A stretch of 64,000 nt of DNA from Telmatactis stephensoni. Lineage: Eukaryota > Cnidaria > Anthozoa > Actiniaria > Isophelliidae. Position 1 is the first letter of the stretch. Every line of letters starts with the position of its first letter. Location of the stretch: the NCBI GenBank assembly GCA_029948255.1, contig JALIZF010001756.1:335001-399000 (forward strand), read 5' to 3'. Below, in pieces: positions 36,160-48,245 of this stretch. Under the pieces are notes generated by a model, which ran no database searches, had not been told where the DNA came from, and was given only the letters and a program-made list of their open reading frames with translations. A program made the position numbers and the translations under genes.

Positions 36160-36963
36160 GTAAGTCTCAGAAATAGTGAATCATAAGTATAGGATAAAGA
36201 ATGAGAGAGAGTGTTTTATCGGATATAAAGATCCGAGCCGTAGGCGAGGATCTTTATACCCATAAAACATGATCTCGAGTTCTTTATCCGACTTAAATAA
36301 AACGCAGTCAAGGACTGCATGGGCTTCTGTTATTATTACCGCTACAAAATTGCGTTGTGTGACGAACACTGCTAGTTGACCCCTTCAATATTGAATCACA
36401 AATCATAATTCTCCAGGATCAGTGTCGGATACAGGCACAGTTCAAAATATTTAGCACTTTGAGTAAAGCAATTTTTCAAACCGAATAACAAAGGGCTAGC
36501 GTTGGCAATGCCTTAAAACTAACTGATTTTAAAAAGCTAGTTGTACGTTGCATCATGGTGAAAGTGATACCACATTGTCTACAGTATTTGACGCTTTAGA
36601 TCAAAGGAATGATAAATAAAATTCCATCACATACAAAGTTTAAAATTTTCTTTCATAGGCCGGTAACCAAATATATTGCAGAGATTCTCAGCGCGACCTG
36701 ACTTCATACTATGAGAAAATTCGTAGATTTCCAGCTCATAGGAAATAGTCTTAATTGCGAGGGCTTCCCAGTTTCAACGGTACCTCCAGCTAGAGTTCGA
36801 TATTTGGTCAAAATATTGGAGATGAAGCTCAAAATAACACTCCATTCTGAAGCTCTTATAAGTATATAGGTATATCTCGAGTTAAAAGCTCCACTTTACT
36901 TGTCTAGCTATTTTCACAATAGTATAAAAACATTCTAAAGCACATGGAGAAGACGTCTAACGT

Positions 36964-37090
36964 TGGATTTACGTTGTAATCAATAAATAATCGTAATTGT
37001 CGATAAGTGAACGAACACTCACGAAATCATTTGCGTTGTAATCAATAAATAATCGTAATTGTCGATAAGTAAACGAACACTCACGAAACC
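36964..37090. repeat. 62-bp tandem duplication
   Basis: Two copies containing GTAATCAATAAATAATCGTA and CGAACACTCACGAAA lie head to tail upstream of unit 4's first coding exon. Confidence 0.85.
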
Positions 37091-37198
37091 ATTCGTGAAA
37101 TTAGCGGAGTCGCTTTTCAGCCAATCCCAAGGTACTACGGACTACTGTGATGTTCGGAGATGTCGATTTTACGCCGAAACCTCTCCGAAAAACGGACT

Positions 37199-37223
37199 TA
37201 CATTACATTACATTACATTACTT
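37199..37223. repeat. (CATTA)n microsatellite
   Basis: About five copies of CATTA/ATTAC. Confidence 0.8.
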
Positions 37224-37976
37224 ACACGACGATGACAATAGGCTTCTTTCTTCCTTACGGAAGACAGAAGCCCAAAAACTCCAACACATATTTGAGTTGT
37301 TCCCGGAAAGAAAATCAAAAATATCTTTATTTATCTTAGAGAAAATCGAGGTTAAAGTTGATGTAAATTAGGACGAATCTTTATGAGATATAAAACACTC
37401 GTCACGGTTGCAATTTTCATTGTGTTTGCCTTATGAATTATTAATTAGTTTTTTAATGATTAATTTAAAGAAAAAGTTGTTTTTTAGCACTGCAGCCTGA
37501 GGATTTGACCCGGAATAGGCCCATACGTATGTCTGCATAGACGGGACTTTGTCAGGACAAAACCTGCCTGCAATAGCATCGTTGGTAATAAGCCGTGTAT
37601 TTGTGTTAGTGCTTGAGAATGAGGAAGACGAAAGCCAAACCGTGATCCTAATAAAAATTTATTTAATTAGTGAAATGTTTTGTCACACAATCGATCTTCA
37701 AATATAAAGTACTCAGAATGAAATCACGCATTAAACTTGAAAATAAAGCAGCGGTGATTCCAATGTATTGTCCTAAAAATCCTCAGTGCATCATGAGCTC
37801 TGTCTCCTTGTTTTTAATTTATCGAGGATTCGTTTCATTTGGAAGCTCGTAGCTCATCAAAGACACTTTTTTCCAGTTTGATTTAAAGCAATTGTTCAGT
37901 AGAGGAATTTCTATCAGACATTGAATAATTTATAGCTAGAAACTCAGTACTAGTAAGTTTATATTGAAAGTACGTA

Positions 37977-38044
37977 GAGTTATTCCGTGTTAGATGCTTC
38001 GATACGGTTGAGATGTATCGAAAGCGTCTGATACAGAATAGCTC
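37977..38044. other. Conserved 68-nt hairpin, unit 4 copy
   Basis: Same stem and loop as at 25401-25468, with TACAGAATAGCTC changes near the 3' end. Confidence 0.6.
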
Positions 38045-38153
38045 TAGTGATTCTGAATTCCCGATTTTTGCCACCTGCTACCAATTCAACAAGTTTATAT
38101 ACCACTACAAACGAATTGATGGTTACTCTATCAGCAGAACGAATGCATAGGTT

Positions 38154-38284
38154 GAGTGCTTACAATATATCCGTGAAAAAGTTAGCGAACTAAATTGTAC
38201 TAAATAGCGCGAAATCCTTTGTTTTCTATTGTTTAATTAGTGCAATTTCTTACAAAGTTTTTCACGGATATATTGTAAGCACTC
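38154..38284. mobile_element. 131-bp MITE with perfect 27-bp TIRs
   Basis: Ends GAGTGCTTACAATATATCCG and its complement. Units 2 and 3 read CATAGTTAGTACTCGA across the site without it. Confidence 0.85.
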
Positions 38285-38436
38285 TAGTGCTCGAGCAGCA
38301 CCTTTATTATATTTCAAGAAAATGTTTCGAAATGTTATATGAAAAATTAATGGAATGAAACAGCCAATTATTGGAATCATTGAAATGCTGTTCGTGTTTT
38401 CATAACTGAAATCGAACGTCGTCAAGTCCATGGGAG

Positions 38437-38457
38437 GGGGGGGGGGGGGGGGGGGTG
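38437..38457. repeat. Poly-G tract
   Basis: Homopolymer G run of about 21 nt. Its exact length is uncertain, as with any such tract. Confidence 0.85.
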
Positions 38458-38481
38458 CTTGTCGTACCTTTTAGGGGTCAA

Positions 38482-38845
38482 AATGAGCTTTTATCAGGTA
38501 TTTTTGAATTCGTAAAACAGAAAAAGAATTACCATAGCTGGAAAGAGCATGTTGAAATTAGCAAGACAGTGAAGTTTGAAGGAATTTTAAAAATCCAAAA
38601 CTCGCGAGAATATGACTTTTCGAAAAGTGTGAATTTGTAAGAAAATCTTTGCTGGTAGACATCTCTTGCCAGCGAATGTTTTCATACAAAATTTCGATTT
38701 CGGAAAATTCATATCTTCGTGAGTTTGAAAAATACTTCATTCAAACTTCACAGTTTTACCAATTTTGACGTGCTCTTTCTAGCTATGGCAATTATATTTC
38801 TGTACTGTGACTTTTGGACTGGAATTGCATGATAAAAGCTCATTC
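38482..38845. mobile_element. Foldback element
   Basis: Arms with TAGCTGGAAAGAGCATG and complementary GTGCTCTTTCTAGCTATGG surround TCGCGAGAATATGAC / TCATATCTTCGTGAG stems. Its interior resembles that of the larger foldback at 46337-47042. Confidence 0.7.
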
Positions 38846-39114
38846 AACTATATATTTTATGAGGAGACTAATGTGCGTGTATAAATAAAGATTACCTACC
38901 TAGCTACCTACCTATTTTTCAGTACTCCTTATTTTCAGTTTTCAAATGTATACACCTATTTCAAAAACGTCACGAAAGGTTGAAAGCCTACGCGACTCAC
39001 CCGAAAGGGAGTATGGGTAGACATTTCTAAATATGGAAAGGGCACATGAATATCAACGCTACAAATCACGACTATCTTGCTTTTACCTTATACAACAAAA
39101 ATACTTGAATTGTT

Positions 39115-39654
39115 AATTTTAAATAAAAACACAACTTTTTTGAGTTTTAAACAAGACATGTTTCGGCTTTCATAAAGCCATCTTCAGTTGTTGAAGTGAT
39201 TACAAGTTTGACTAAATGTATCTACTATTAATAGAATCTAGTTACATATAAAATTACAACGGTCATTACATAGTTTGAATACTTAAAATATGACATATAA
39301 ACAAACTAAAAACGAAAAATATATAAACAAATTACATATTGATGGTGGTATTAACAAATTACATATACACACCATCAATAACAAATTACATATACCACCA
39401 TCAATATGTAATTTGTTTATATATTTTTCGTTTTTAGTTTGTTTATATGTCATATTTTAAGTATTCAAACTATGTAATGACCGTTGTAATTTTATATGTA
39501 ACTAGATTCTATTAATAGTAGATACATTTAGTCAAACTTGTAATCACTTCAACAACTGAAGATGGCTTTATGAAAGCCGAAACATGTCTTGTTTAAAACT
39601 CAAAAAAGTTGTGTTTTTATTTAAAATTATCACATCCTTTGTGCTATTAAGACC
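39115..39654. mobile_element. 540-bp palindromic insertion (Penelope-like ends)
   Basis: Two nearly perfect inverted arms of about 230 bp with ACTTGAATTGTT duplicated on both sides (39103-39114 and 39655-39666). Unit 3 has the single-copy empty site near 27425. Both arms carry ACTGAAGATGGC..GCCGAAAC, a motif seen at the ends of Penelope-like elements and reminiscent of a hammerhead core. No protein is encoded. Confidence 0.75.
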
Positions 39655-39766
39655 ACTTGAATTGTTGAAGTTAATAAAGTCAAGTCCAAATCCGAAAAAC
39701 GAGTGAGGTTTTGCATATCTCAAAAGAAATTATGCATTCTTTTATAGACTGGTAAAATATCACAAT

Positions 39767-40853
39767 ATGCCGCGTACAATGAGAATTGTGGTAAAAGTTC
39801 CAGAAGACATGAAAGGACGGATCATTGGCAAAAAAGGTCAAGAAGTCAGAAGAATAGAAAAGGAAAGTGGAGCTAAAGTAAAAATTGAACGAGAAGGGGC
39901 AGTTCTTGAAGGAAGTGAGAAGGCAGTGGCAAAAGCAAAGGAAATCATTGATGCTATCATTGTAAGCACTAGATTTTGTCAATAGAGCATAAGCAGGAGG
40001 GCGTAGGCCTCAAAAAGTTCTAAAGAGATCTATATAGATTGAATAATTATAAGGAGATAAAACTTTGTGAAAATTGTTGCTTGAACGTTTTCGACCAAGT
40101 TAAGTCGTGATCTAACATCTGACTTTCATTCAATCTAACAATTTTAGTGCATTACGTCCCAAATGTATATATGGTGATGGGCAACAGCTTGCCCTACATA
40201 GAACGTTTATTCTGAAGAGAAAAAAAATACAAATTCGGCCTCCAATAACTTTGAAAGTATCCACCGAAACTATTTCAAAATTTCAGTCTTTGCTATCTTA
40301 AGTGTGCTCTAATAGTACATTTTTGTTTTTGTTGGATTAAAACGAAAAACAAATTAATATAAGCACAGTGTGTAAAATCTCAATAATGCATGCTCTTCTG
40401 TTTTTTCCAGAAGATTAAAGTTTGATATATGGACTCTACATGAATTTGATTCTATTTCAGTGTGTCTTTACCCTGTTTGTCATCTTTGTCAGGCTAAATC
40501 ACACGGATACATGAAAACCATTTCTTTTCCAAGAGAGGCTTTTGGCATGGTGATTGGAAGAGGTGGAGCGACAATACAGTCGATTCAAAGACAAACTCAA
40601 ACAAAAATACAACTAGAGGAGGGAGGTGATACTGCGCATGCTCAAATTAGTGGTGAAACGGAAGACAAGTGTGTGAAAGCTGAACAGATGATACTTGAAA
40701 TAGTCTCGGTTGGTATAAACATTAAGACGTTATTCACAGAATCGTGTCTGCCTCAGTCTGTCAGTTCTTAATTTGATAGCATGCATTGTTTGTTTGCGTT
40801 TTCCCTCTGTATTGACGTGTTTTACTTATATGTCTCTGTGTGCTTGTTTCCTC

Positions 40854-40890
<37 letters not shown>

Positions 40891-43800
40891 TTTTCTTCCT
40901 TCCTCCCTCCCTCCCTCCCTCCCTTCCTTCCTTCCTTCCTTCCTTCCTTCCTTCCTTCCTTCCTTCCTTCCTTCCTTCCTTCCTTCCTTCCTTCCTTCCT
41001 TCCTTCCTCTTTCCTTCCTTCCTTCCTTCCTTCCTTCCTTCCTTCCTTCCTTCCTTCCTTCCTTCCTTCCTTCCTTCCTTCCTTCCTTCCTTCCTTCCTT
41101 CCTTCCTTCCTTCCTTCTTTCTTTTCTCCCAACCATCCGTCTTCATTCCTTTCTTCCTTCCTTTTGAATCGCACCTCGTCAGTTAATTCTAATTTTTGTT
41201 TTGAATTCTCGTCTTCGTTTGCATTTTGACCCATGTTATTTATTTTGATAGCTTTTTTCACTTAGAATCACTAAGTTGTTGATTTTTTTTACATTCAAAT
41301 CAATTTATTGGTATTTCAACAGAAAGACAGAAAGGTTGTCCCTTTTCCACTGGAATTCTACCGTGCGGTGATAGGCATACATGGAGTGACTATCCAGTCT
41401 ATCCAAAAACAAACAAAGACAAAAGTTACTCTAGAAAAAGGACCTGACACTGCAGTTGCACACATTAGCGGTGCAACAGAAGAGCAATGTCAGAAGGCAG
41501 AACGAAAGATACTTAACATCGTGTCGACCGTAAGTTAAACATAGAACCATCGGTTTCCCCTTCTATCCCTTTCTTTTCCTCTCTCACTCATCCCTTCCTC
41601 CCTCTCTCTCCAATTTCCTTGTCCATCCCTTTTCACTGCATCAGTTTATACAGCTGACCGTACAAACATTGATCATTTCAAAATCAGTGAACAGAGAAGT
41701 CTGGACTGAAATAAACATCGGGAAATCTGTGCATTATAAAGAAACGTGTGCACGTGGACAATCAGCGACTGAGATATATTTTGGTCTTCTATATGCAATT
41801 GAATGGTTTACTGTGAAAACGACCTAAATGACTTTTTGATGGATGTCCAGACATATTGACTTTTTTTGGCACAGGAAAGTTAATTGATATCATTTTATAC
41901 CATTGAATAAAAATCATCAAAAAGTTACTTAGGCCATTTTCACAGGAAACCCTTCCATTATCCAGCACGTTCATAACAAAACAAATGAATGAAAATCCAG
42001 TTTTTACTAAGTGCACCCAGGAAAAAATTCGGTCCAATAACAGTTTCTATCATCGATAATTTTGAAAGGGTCAATGTTTATGTAATTCAGGCTCTATACT
42101 TCGATTCTGTCATCAACAGGCACACCCAGAACATTTCCAAAAAAGGCATAGACCGAAAAAGCTTGCTTTTGTTGACGGAGCGTACGTTAGTGAGGAGAAC
42201 GAGTTCAAGTTAGAAGAGTGTCCCACAGATAACCCCAAAAAGGCTATGTATAAACTGATTATGCAAGGAGATAAACTTTCTGAGGTATTAGAAGCTGTCA
42301 TTAATTCAATTTGAAGCGTGCATAACTGAACCGAGAAACATGCAAGATGCAATATTCTTGTAACTGTCATTGCGCGCAACAAAATAGCTTTGAGGCCGCA
42401 CACTACAACTCTCTCAGCAATTCATCGAAACATTTCAACTAACCAGAGCGCGTGTAAGATTCAATGACGTCATCTATGTTGTGCACACGGTTCTCGACCA
42501 ATCAGAGCGCGCGTAATATACCAATTATTTATAATGCTTTATTGAGTAAAACTTTCACTAAGACGTCTTCAATTACACATTCGCTATTTCTGAGAGGCCA
42601 TAGGCAAAAAGCAACTTTCTTTTAATAATGTACCTAATACACTCATCCCTTAGCAAAAGGAGATCGAATACCTTCCTATGTTGAAAGAATCTTTGTTGAA
42701 AGTTCTTCGTGAAGTTTATAAAGAAAATCAAGAGAGCGAAAACCTTCGTACAGACTTGTGGTGTCACTTTGGTCATGCCTACATATGTCAAGTTGATGAG
42801 GGTTTGTTTAAGAAATCGATTCCATTTTTCTGTGCCTCTGTACTCTAATAGATGCACAGATGACGTCAAAATGTGGTGAGAACAAAAAAGTGCGCCACAA
42901 GACGAAGTTGAGTGGCGTGACTGTTGTTCTCGCTACTTTTTGACGTCTTCTATGCATTTATTAGAGTACAGACCCAGAAAAAATGGAGTCTATTTTGATT
43001 TATTTAATACTGATTCATCGAAACATTTCATCCAATCAGAGCGCGCGAAAGATTAAATGACGTCATCTATGCCTGTGTACTATAATCACACACAGTTCTC
43101 GACCAATCAGTGCGCGCGTAATATACCAATTATTATATAAATGAAGATACAGACTCGTTTCTCTCGACAAGAGATGTTCGCAATTATTAAAGTGTACTCG
43201 CAATGGCTGACTTAGAAGTGCGGCGCGACAGGATCAAATTATAAATTATAGTATAGTTAGTAGAAAAAGAATGTCCGACTTCTAAGCCCTGGTGACACAC
43301 ATGCCCAACTATCTTCTAACTGTGCCAGGGTCGTATCTCAGTATTTTGATTGGATAAGCCATGAACATTAACCATTAAAAACACCCTGACACAGCACGGC
43401 GTAACACGGAACGGCACAGACCAATTTTCACAGTCATGAATTATGCACTTTTTGGTGATTTTACTTTTTAGCTGAAACCGGCGAATTCTATGAAATCGAT
43501 GCTATCAATGAAAACTTACAAAAAGAAGACAACATGTGGAATGCATACTTCAAAGAGGGACTAGAATCTCTTGAACTAAGTGAACTAGAGCGAATTCTTT
43601 CCCAGCGACCTTACAAAGTTGAACCAAACATTAGGTTTGATTACAAGTTTAGTTGTCCGTCTGGTCGTGGTGTTCGTTTCAAGGTTTGTGTGTATATAAT
43701 AACAACATTATCTATTGCTGCAGCTTTCTTCATCCATACATCCGTCCGTCCGTCCCTCCATTTTTTATCTGTTTATTGAAGTGTCCAAGTCTTCTAGCGC

Positions 43801-45634
43801 TTGCGCACTAATTGGGGGACACTGTACTCTCACACAAACACTACCTCTACATTAAGTATTTTGCAAATAATCCCTCGACTCACATGTTGATTTTTGTTCC
43901 ACATGTTCCTTCATTCGTGCATTCGTTCGTTCATTTATTCATCTACTAACCCGCCCATCCATTCTTCCATCCATGCATCCATTCTTCAATTATTCATTAT
44001 TTTATCCGTTCATTCATTCTATCTGGTTCTATTCATGTATTTGTAGCTGTAAGTTCTGTAGTTGTTTTACTTTGTTTTGTTTTTCAGTCTAATTTATTTT
44101 TTTGTTTTTGTTTTCCGTTGATGACAGGCGTTTGCCCTTCAATCAAGTTCTTATTCCGAGGGAATTTCATTTCGAAGATCTCTTATTCCCATGAAGAATG
44201 TACTGGTCGATGCCTCTACTAAGTCTATAGACTACTACCTTTGTGCACCATCCACTGTTCGTTTCAAAGTCGATATTTTTATTCCGTACTTGCAACTGGA
44301 CTGTCATCTTGTCTTACGTACAAGTAAGAATTTTCTTATATTGATAACTTACATTTTTTAGAGGAAAAGAGCTACTCAAATAGCAAAATTGGATTGAGAA
44401 AAAGCCACACTACCTGTTCAGAAAGTGTAGGGGGATCCTAACGTGTCCTTCCTATCTACTAACTTCGTTCTTTGAAAGCTACCATGAATTATAACGTTGA
44501 TGATATTTATGTGCTTTTACGCTGGCATGGGAACCAGAGGTTTATTTCTATCTTGCTGTTTCTGTCTTATTATACACCTATTTCAAAAAAGGTTGTCTCC
44601 GCTAAGAGCGATAGGCGATAGGGAATAGGTCATTCCAAGACCGCAAAGAACTATTGATTTCTAATTGATTTGCATATGAATAGCCAAATATTTGATGGAA
44701 GAGTACTTGTAAAGAAAGATTTAGGATGGCTTAATTAAGAAATCAATAGTGCTTTGCGGTCTTGGAATGACCTATTCCCTATCGCCTATCGCTCTTAGCG
44801 GTGACAACCTTTTTTGAAATAGGTGTATAAATTCTGACGGTTAGATTTAACCGTTACAAGCGTCAAAACCAAGATAGAATTGAAAAACACGTCTGGTTTC
44901 CAGGGTAAAGTCCTTTTCCCTAATTAAAGAAAGGTATATTCCTTACTTGTGCATTTTATTTATAGTATCTATCCTTTCAGCTCTTAAAGAGACGTCCTCA
45001 GTCAGGGATGAAGAAGAGGATCAAATCTTAATCGACTTTCTGAACGATAACTTGAAGTTAAAAGATGGAAAACTTGAATTACAAGAGGAACTGCTTCCAG
45101 AAGGATTTGCCATTACGTACTGGCGTGAAAGTAAACGACGAACATATCCTTACACGTACAACAACGTGGATTTTAACGTTACCATATCAGAAGAGCAGTC
45201 ACAGGAACGGATCACGGAGAGCAGCGTTCGCACCAAGGTACGTACGTACTGAATCCGTGAATCTCAAGAAACGAAGTATCCATCCATCCATCCGTCCGTC
45301 CGTCCGTCCCTCTACTTATCCCTTTCTATTCCTTCCTTCCTTCCTTCCTTCCTTCCTTCCTTCCTTCCTTCCTTCCTTCCTTCCTTCCTTCCTTCCTTCC
45401 TTCCTTCCTTGCTTCCTTGCTTCCTTCCTTCCTTCCTTCCTTCCTTCATTTATCCGTTCGTTTGTTTCCTAGACTGATATACACCTACACTGCGATGAAT
45501 GGGATCAAATGCTCGACCAAGAGGATTGGGAACCGGAAACAATCGTTAGCAAGTTGCCAGATTTTCTGAACTTTGTAAGAGACGTACAAAGTAACATCAA
45601 CCCCGAACCCGATGAATGGAGTGATTGGGAATGA
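39767..45634 (+). CDS. KH-domain protein, unit 4 (three KH domains, 585 aa)
   Basis: Nine exons read in phase: 39767-39961, 40493-40708, 41323-41529, 42120-42284, 42654-42801, 43472-43683, 44128-44323, 44981-45237 and 45473-45634. The total of 1758 nt ends at TGA. Residues 1-65, 66-137 and 138-206 are KH domains with loops GKKG, GRGG and GIHG. The third loop lacks the usual basic residue, so its nucleic-acid binding may be weaker. Residues 207-585 match the unrecognised C-terminal region of unit 1 but are clearly more diverged in the middle exons (AHPEHFQKRHRPKKLAFVDG, CPSGRGVRF, IPYLQLDCHLVL). The last two exons are nearly identical to unit 1, which suggests gene conversion. The C-terminus ends PDEWSDWE instead of LERDE. 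KH1 and KH2 are close to unit 3. The KH2 donor is GTTGGT. Confidence 0.85.
40855..41130. repeat. (TTTC)n and (TTCC)n microsatellite
   Basis: Long pyrimidine array in the KH2-KH3 intron of unit 4, the counterpart of the array at 28915. Poly-FLPS or RKEG frames across it are artefacts. Confidence 0.95.
42826..42977. mobile_element. MITE in unit 4 intron
   Basis: Ends TTTTTCTGTGCCTCTGTACT and its near complement, with inverted AGATGACGTCAAAA / TTTTTGACGTCTTC inside. It has no counterpart in the same intron of units 1-3. Confidence 0.75.
44571..44829. mobile_element. Complete MITE, TACACCTATTTCAAAAAA-end family
   Basis: Near-perfect inverted ends of more than 100 bp (TATACACCTATTTCAAAAAA, then GAGCGATAGGCGATAGGGAA). 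It is TA-flanked and lies in the unit 4 intron before exon 44981. It is the best-preserved member in the window. Confidence 0.9.
45325..45447. repeat. (TTCC)n microsatellite in last KH intron
   Basis: TTCC run with two TTGC variants. The last introns of units 1-3 hold CATC/ATTC repeats at the same place (14992, 21919, 33850). Confidence 0.95.
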
Positions 45635-46336
45635 ACTGCTCATCTCTCTAAAATACACTGAGTTAACAATTGCATTAAAATTCAAAAAGAATGAGAGAAT
45701 TTAAGAGAAATGCCAGACGAAAGACTGCGTGTGTCGATGTAGAGTTAATCTATTATTTGCTACTATGTCTTTTATTGTGCATTTAGGGGCACGTTAATAT
45801 TGAAGATTTTATCCCGGGATGAATTTCAACCCGCGGGACGAATTCATTTCACGTTTACATGAGTAGTTTCTACCCGGGACGACACGAAGGTATTTTTGTC
45901 CGGCCGGGCTTCAATAAATTGCCGTGTCAGTCTGATCTGTCCCGTACGTATCGTCCTTATATGAATCAGTTTTATATCTCAGTTTTATTAATAAAGACAG
46001 TCCTGAAATCGTCACGGGACCAAAAGGTTTTTACGTAGCTGTAATAGAGAAATGAGCAGACATCGGAACGAAATTCATCGATCTCTCGACGAACTTATCC
46101 AGAGATGAAATCTTCCACCGAATTCACTTGATTGATCACAGAACAATAGATTCAAAGCGAGACTGGAGTAGATAATTTAGAAAATGTATGGATTTGAATC
46201 GAAAATCCCCCAGCCTCGACTTGAATCTATATATCATTGCCTGGTCAATCATGCGACTTCGAAAAAGGTCTTTACATCACGGGTTTATTGATAGGTTCGG
46301 CTAGATTTTGTTAGATATATATATAGATTTGTACTT

Positions 46337-47042
46337 TAGACAAGGCGCATTTTCGAGAAATCAGATACCTGGAGGCATTTTGGGGTAGAGGCTGGTAACA
46401 TAACTATTCTAAACTAATTTTTCATGCTGAATGCGAATATGACTGTTACCAAGACGTATTCTGCAATCTTATACGTGTAAGACGTGTTTTGTGAATTGCT
46501 ACAGTCATTTCATACTAACGGCTTTTTCATGTAATTCCAAAAGTTCCCAAACTTAAAAACAATTATCATGGTTGGAAAGAGCATATCAAAATCAGTAAAA
46601 CTGCGAAGTTTGAAGGATATCAGTTGAAAAATCAAGGAGATACGAATTTTCAAAAAACGAAATTTGTTTGTATCTCTTGCATAACGGTAAGTGTTTTCAT
46701 ACAAAATTTCGATTTTTGAAAATTCGTATCTCCTTGATTTTTCAACTGATATCCTTCAAACTTCACAGTTTTATCGATTTTGATGTGCTCTTCCAGCCAT
46801 GATAATTGTTTTTAATTTTGGGAACTTTTGGAATTACATGAAAAAGCCGTTAGTATGAAATGGCTGTAGCAATTCACAAGATACGTCATTTACACGTATA
46901 AGATTGCAGAATACGTCTTGGTAACAGCCATATTCGGATTCAGCATGAAAAATTAGATTAGAATAGTTATGTTACCAGCCTCTACCCCAAAATGCCTTCT
47001 ACACATTTTGCGATCGACTTTTTCAATTTTGCGCCTTGTCTA
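46337..47042. mobile_element. 706-bp foldback element
   Basis: Ends TAGACAAGGCGCA and TGCGCCTTGTCTA, with long internal arms (GGTAACATAACTATTCTAA, GGAGATACGAATTTTC and complements) meeting near 46690. It may be TA-flanked. It has no coding content. Confidence 0.8.
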
Positions 47043-48127
47043 CTTCTTATTAAAGTTCTTCATACTTCTTTCAAATTAACAGTATCTATTTAGCAATTAG
47101 CAATTTAGCAATGTAATTGTTTGTGTGTCAGCTGGCGCATCTGGATACGTCCTATATCCAGTCAATAAAGATTATTGTATTGTATTGTACTAGCAGCGCT
47201 AGTGAGTTACTGCGGTTTAAATTTGCAATATATATGCTAGCTAAGTATAATTAAATTTATGCCCAAGAATCATATAATCAAAAAGACCTTTAATTGGTGT
47301 AAATGGGAGATCTTTTTAACACTGCTTTATTTTATTTGTATATAAAGAATTTTATGAACGTGTTTTGGGAAATCAGTATTAAGCGTACCTCTAAAGAGTA
47401 ATTATAAAAGTAATATTGCAAATTCCTGGGTAGATGACATCTATAATTAGCATAAATATTTGATAACTCATGATCATAAGTATATAGAGGTCAAATGCAC
47501 TTGTCCGAACTGTACTTTTTACATGGAGTAAAATTGTATATCGTTACTGAAATTTTCAGATCAGGATTCATGGACAGTAAATTTATATTATTATAATAAA
47601 GTCGAAGCTCCGCTTACGGACACTCTTGTAAGCGAACAGCTGCTAGCTCCACTTAAGAACACCTTTCTCAAAATCCTGCTTTTACTCCCACTTAGACACG
47701 TATTCACACGTTCCGTAAGCGCAAATTCTCGTAAGCGGCGCGGACACTTTAGAGGGTAAACATTAGATTTTCTATTATATTGCTTATGACAAGCGGACAC
47801 CCAACAAAATACGCATACTAAAGGTAAAGGTAAAGCACTATATTTAACGTCAGAAGTTCCTTCAGCTAGAAGCAAAGCTATAAGCTGGTCTCCCAGGAAG
47901 CCGACGGTGCGCTCATTCTATCCCCCTCTCCTTGCTCATTTAAGCGTTTTTTTGAGGTCAGCCTTGTGCTTGTGTTCGCAGATTCATGGTACGGTGATGG
48001 ATTTTAGAAATGGAAAGTTGTTGGAACCCAGAGAAAATAAATTCGAACCACCACCCTTTATGATTTTGAATGCTCGAACCGAGAGATCCTGGGACTCGCC
48101 ATGTAGCTAGACGTCCTTAGGTGATTA

Positions 48128-48245
48128 GCGAGAAAAGAAAGAAAAGAAAAGACATGCAAGATAAAAAAAAAAATAGAAAAGAAAAGAAAAGAAAAATACA
48201 AAACAAAACAATTGCAAAACAAAAACAAAAACAAAACAAAATCAA
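48128..48245. repeat. A-rich (AAAAG)n/(AAAAC)n tract
   Basis: Low-complexity purine-rich run 280 bp upstream of the DED start codon. Confidence 0.85.

Noticed and set aside
47907..48110. 67-codon frame upstream of the DED gene
   Set aside because: No recognisable domain, no splice link in phase to the DED exon, and it overlaps repeat-like sequence.
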